From NCBI GenBank assembly GCA_964554585.1, contig CAZKPD010000140.1:1-6684 (forward strand): a stretch of 6,684 nucleotides of DNA, given 5' to 3'. The notes under the pieces are model-generated. The model was not told the origin of the DNA and searched no databases. It saw only the letters and a program-made list of their open reading frames with translations. Below are positions 4,014 through 6,684 of the stretch, piece after piece; within the stretch, counting starts at the first letter, position 1, and every line of letters begins with the position of its first letter. Made by a program: the position numbers and the translations under genes. Source of the stretch: Perlabentimonas sp964554585. GTDB lineage: Bacteria; Bacteroidota; Bacteroidia; Bacteroidales; Tenuifilaceae.

Positions 4014-6684
4014 ATGAAAGCAAAAAAGAAAATCTTATCCCTGCTCTTGGCAATAGCCATGATACTGGGTATGCTGCCCATGACGGGCTTGCCGGTATAT
4101 GCGGCGGATGAACCCCAAATATTAGAAGTTTCCACCTGGGACCAACTGAGCAATGCTCTTTTTTCAAGCAATAGCGGCATTACAATCAAACTGACAAAAG
4201 ATATCACATTTGAATATGAGTACAGTGGAAAACGCCCCGGTTATACGCCTTCTCCACCGGAAGACTTATTGGTTCATGGTACTAAGTCTCTTGATTTGAA
4301 TGGGCATACCATCGAATATATTAATAAAGTGAAACATTTCAGCCAGAACCTCCTCTTCCAGTTAAATTTCCCAGTCCGGCTATTTACTGTCGAAGCCGGT
4401 GCCACCTTGCATATGTTAGACTCCCGTGGCAAAGGTTCTATAGTTAGCGATGGTTACATGCTGGGAGATGATCAAGAGAGATTTGATGATGCCAATATAT
4501 TCTTTGTAGAACCCGGCGGCACCCTCGTTATAGACGGCGGCAGCTATAAGGCAGGAAGACAAAAAAAAGTTTGGGCATTCGATAGTCGGGATTTCCGAAG
4601 TAGTGGTGGTAGCCTATTTACCTATCATGGCTGGGCTCATAGAATTCTTGATGGCAAGGCTATCATTAATGATGGCGGGAAAGTGATTATTAATGACGGA
4701 CAGCTGGTATCTTACGGCAACACTCTTTTAGTCAGCAAAAGAGAAGGATCAGAATATATCATAAACGGAGGAACCTTTATAACTAAGGGTGGCGGGCACT
4801 GCTTTGAAACCCGGGATGAACCCTCCTCTATTACCATAAACGGTGGCAGCTTTGATAACCGAAGAAGACTTGTGCTAACGGGTGTAGCCTCAGGCGGGGG
4901 GTTTGGTATGGGGGATGGTCCACAAAAAAAAGTACGTTATCAGCAGGGGTCTCTTTGGATTTACCCTTCTTACCTAAACATAAATGCCCAAAGCTATAAG
5001 CTTGACGGCAAAAGCATTGAAAGCATTGACGGCTTTAATAATCTTAACAAAGCAAAAGAATGTCTGGAGGTTACTCCCGGATATCCAAAGCTGACCTTGT
5101 CTCCGGAAAAATTGTATGGCCACCACACTGTGGCACTACATGCACAATATAAAATCACAGCAACTGCCGAACCCTATTTTACCGATATAGGCCTTGGCAG
5201 ACCTGCAAGGCTTGGCCATAAGGTATATAAAACAACAGACTTAGAGAACCCTGTTTTGGGGGAAAGCATGGGTCTGGAGGACGAGTTTTATGCCGACTCT
5301 TCTGAGGTGGCAAGGACAGATTATTTTTATGTGGTAACGGAATACCTTAACAAAAAAGAAATAAATAGCGCGGGTCAATATTTCACTTTTGATGTACAAG
5401 ATATACCCCAAGCTTCGGCTGTGGTAGAGATCACCACAAGCAAAAAATATGCGGACTTAAATGAAGAGGTTACCCTGACCGCCAATGCTAATATGCCGAT
5501 TACAAAATATGAGTGGTTCTCTTACGAGGGCGGAAAAACAAAAGTAGGCGAAGGCAAGACCTACACCTTCTCAAAAAGCACTGCCGACTACTACTACTTC
5601 ACCTGTCAAGTCACCAATGAATACGGTCAAAAGAGCAATGCCGGCATAGGGAACTACGTTGGACTTTATAATAAACCAACCATAGCCGAAAACGAGCTTC
5701 ATTTTAAAGAAGGGGTAAAAATTGATGGCTATGTCCTGCCTAAGAATACAGGGGGCGAAGCTGACAGATGGGAATTTACGGGAACACTACCGCAAGGCCT
5801 TCGCTACACCCGTACCCAGGGTTTTACAGGAACGCCCACTGAAGCAGGGGTTTTCCCGGTTACAGCCACTGCAAAAAATGAATATGGCAAAGATACCAAG
5901 GTCATCAGGCTCATTGTATCAAAAGCAGGCGCTATTAGCACAGACAGCTTGCCCGATTGCGCTACAAATACCGCTAATTACGAGGCAAATCTTGTGTATA
6001 CAGGGGGAGGAGATGTCACCTGGTCCGTGGCGGCGGGTGCCTTGCCAAAAGGCCTCAGCCTAAGTATGACAGAGGGTCTAATCAGTGGCCAGCCTGAAGA
6101 AAGCGGCCTTTACTACTTTACTGTTAAGGCACAGGTAAGCGGAGAGCCGCCTGCCACTAAGGAGCTTTCTATCAAGGTTCACGGAGCACCCAAGTACCCC
6201 GATTCCATCACCGAAAACATTCCGCAAAATAAAAACTATAGAATCCCCAACCCTCTGTTAGAAGGGAAGTATGAAGCGGGTATCACTTATTGGCTGACAG
6301 GATCAGTGCCTACAGGCGTATCAGTGGATATGGTTAATGATGCCTTCGGAAATATCGGTGATATCGTAACAACAGGTACTCCCAAGGGAGAATACAGCTT
6401 TACCATACATGCAAGTAATGACTACGGCGAAGCCTCAGCCCCCGTTACCCTAAATGTAGTAAGCTCCCCTATGTTCACTATGGAGAGTCACTTATTACCA
6501 ATGGGTGAGGTAGATAGGGCATACAGCTCAGAAGGGCATATTAAGGCCTTTCCCACAGAAAACGCGTGCAAATTTGTACTAACTAAGACCACCGATCTGC
6601 CGGCAGGATTAACTTTTGATGAAACAACCGGCGCCATCACCGGCACCCCTACAGAAGATACAGGAACATATGAAGAAAATGGAA
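4014..6684 (+). CDS. Large secreted/surface protein with beta-helix-like and Ig-like repeats (3' partial)
   Basis: The frame is open from ATG 4014 to the window edge (890 full codons, no stop). Residues 1-30 form a signal peptide: MKAKKKILSL, a hydrophobic core, then PVYA before ADEP, the likely cleavage site. Residues about 36-300 look like a right-handed beta-helix, with strand motifs VEAGATLHML, VEPGGTLVIDGGSY, VIINDGQLVSYG, YIINGGTF and ITINGGSFDN. Residues about 300-465 are beta-rich and unrecognised. An Ig/PKD-like module follows (about 466-551, ITKYEWFSYEGG to TNEYGQ). Next come He_PIG-type putative-Ig modules at about 554-636, 640-723, 724-816 and 818 onward, showing LPQGL...GFTGTPTEAG, LPKGLSL...GLISGQPEESG and LPAGLTFDETTGAITGTPTE. 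Such proteins are exported adhesion or matrix-type proteins. The anchor (LPXTG, SLH or other) would be past the edge. No catalytic motif is recognised. It is probably transcribed with the pseudo-receiver gene. Confidence 0.85.
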   Translation, partial: MKAKKKILSLLLAIAMILGMLPMTGLPVYAADEPQILEVSTWDQLSNALFSSNSGITIKLTKDITFEYEYSGKRPGYTPSPPEDLLVHGTKSLDLNGHTIEYINKVKHFSQNLLFQLNFPVRLFTVEAGATLHMLDSRGKGSIVSDGYMLGDDQERFDDANIFFVEPGGTLVIDGGSYKAGRQKKVWAFDSRDFRSSGGSLFTYHGWAHRILDGKAIINDGGKVIINDGQLVSYGNTLLVSKREGSEYIINGGTFITKGGGHCFETRDEPSSITINGGSFDNRRRLVLTGVASGGGFGMGDGPQKKVRYQQGSLWIYPSYLNINAQSYKLDGKSIESIDGFNNLNKAKECLEVTPGYPKLTLSPEKLYGHHTVALHAQYKITATAEPYFTDIGLGRPARLGHKVYKTTDLENPVLGESMGLEDEFYADSSEVARTDYFYVVTEYLNKKEINSAGQYFTFDVQDIPQASAVVEITTSKKYADLNEEVTLTANANMPITKYEWFSYEGGKTKVGEGKTYTFSKSTADYYYFTCQVTNEYGQKSNAGIGNYVGLYNKPTIAENELHFKEGVKIDGYVLPKNTGGEADRWEFTGTLPQGLRYTRTQGFTGTPTEAGVFPVTATAKNEYGKDTKVIRLIVSKAGAISTDSLPDCATNTANYEANLVYTGGGDVTWSVAAGALPKGLSLSMTEGLISGQPEESGLYYFTVKAQVSGEPPATKELSIKVHGAPKYPDSITENIPQNKNYRIPNPLLEGKYEAGITYWLTGSVPTGVSVDMVNDAFGNIGDIVTTGTPKGEYSFTIHASNDYGEASAPVTLNVVSSPMFTMESHLLPMGEVDRAYSSEGHIKAFPTENACKFVLTKTTDLPAGLTFDETTGAITGTPTEDTGTYEENG
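4561..4568 (+). repeat. A8 tract, first of an identical pair
   Basis: Eight A inside the 12-base string ACAAAAAAAAGT, encoding Gln-Lys-Lys-Val in the secreted protein. The same 12 bases recur 363 bases (121 codons) downstream in the same codon phase. A runs of this length can allow polymerase or ribosome slippage. No function is shown by the sequence. Confidence 0.6.
4924..4931 (+). repeat. A8 tract, second of an identical pair
   Basis: Second copy of the ACAAAAAAAAGT string, again encoding Gln-Lys-Lys-Val, near the end of the beta-helix-like region. The reading frame continues unbroken through both tracts in this sequence. Confidence 0.6.

Noticed and set aside
3941..4207. Minus-strand frames over the signal-peptide region
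   Set aside because: They are antisense to the signal-peptide coding region. Their hydrophobicity just mirrors that sequence, and no start signal is seen.
5722..6063. Plus-strand 113-codon frame within the large secreted protein
   Set aside because: It is out of frame with the 4014 gene, which reads through continuously with Ig-like motifs; there is no ribosome binding site.
1..6684. CRISPR array, tRNA, rRNA or insertion sequence
   Set aside because: No regularly spaced repeats, no tRNA-like cloverleaf, no terminal inverted repeats and no transposase motifs were seen.

Overview
The window looks like chromosomal DNA of a Gram-positive anaerobe of the Bacillota, probably class Clostridia. This is inferred from the strong AGGAGG-type ribosome binding sites, the use of a TTG start, a Firmicutes-style signal peptide, tight ATGA gene overlaps and the protein families present. 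No marker gene allows a genus call. All genes lie on the + strand.

Bases 1-90 are the 3' end of a small XRE/Cro-type regulator gene. A three-gene signalling operon follows: a multi-pass membrane sensor (from 136 or 215 to 1807), a soluble PAS plus histidine kinase protein (1804-2781) and a NarL/LuxR-type response regulator (2778-3401). Adjacent genes overlap by the four bases ATGA, and a strong intrinsic terminator (3437-3470) closes the unit. The sensor has lost recognisable phospho-acceptor and ATP-binding motifs, while the second protein has both. The pair therefore looks like a sensing pseudokinase plus a separate catalytic kinase. The 5' end of the sensor gene is out of frame with its body: a well-placed ribosome binding site and ATG at 136 open a frame that shifts at a run of nine C (230-238). 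With eight C the gene would read through as 556 residues.

After the terminator and a short leader come two more genes. The first (3587-3967) encodes a stand-alone receiver-fold protein in which every phosphorylation residue is replaced, including Asp to Glu at the phospho-acceptor position. The second (4014 to beyond the window end) encodes a large secreted protein with a signal peptide, a beta-helix-like region and a string of Ig-like/putative-Ig (He_PIG-type) modules. It is open at the 3' edge.

The simplest model, which is inference, is that an envelope-sensing relay controls the downstream secreted protein and that the pseudo-receiver adds a further regulatory or interaction step. The features that most merit a second look are the poly-C tract, the split kinase and the degenerate receiver.
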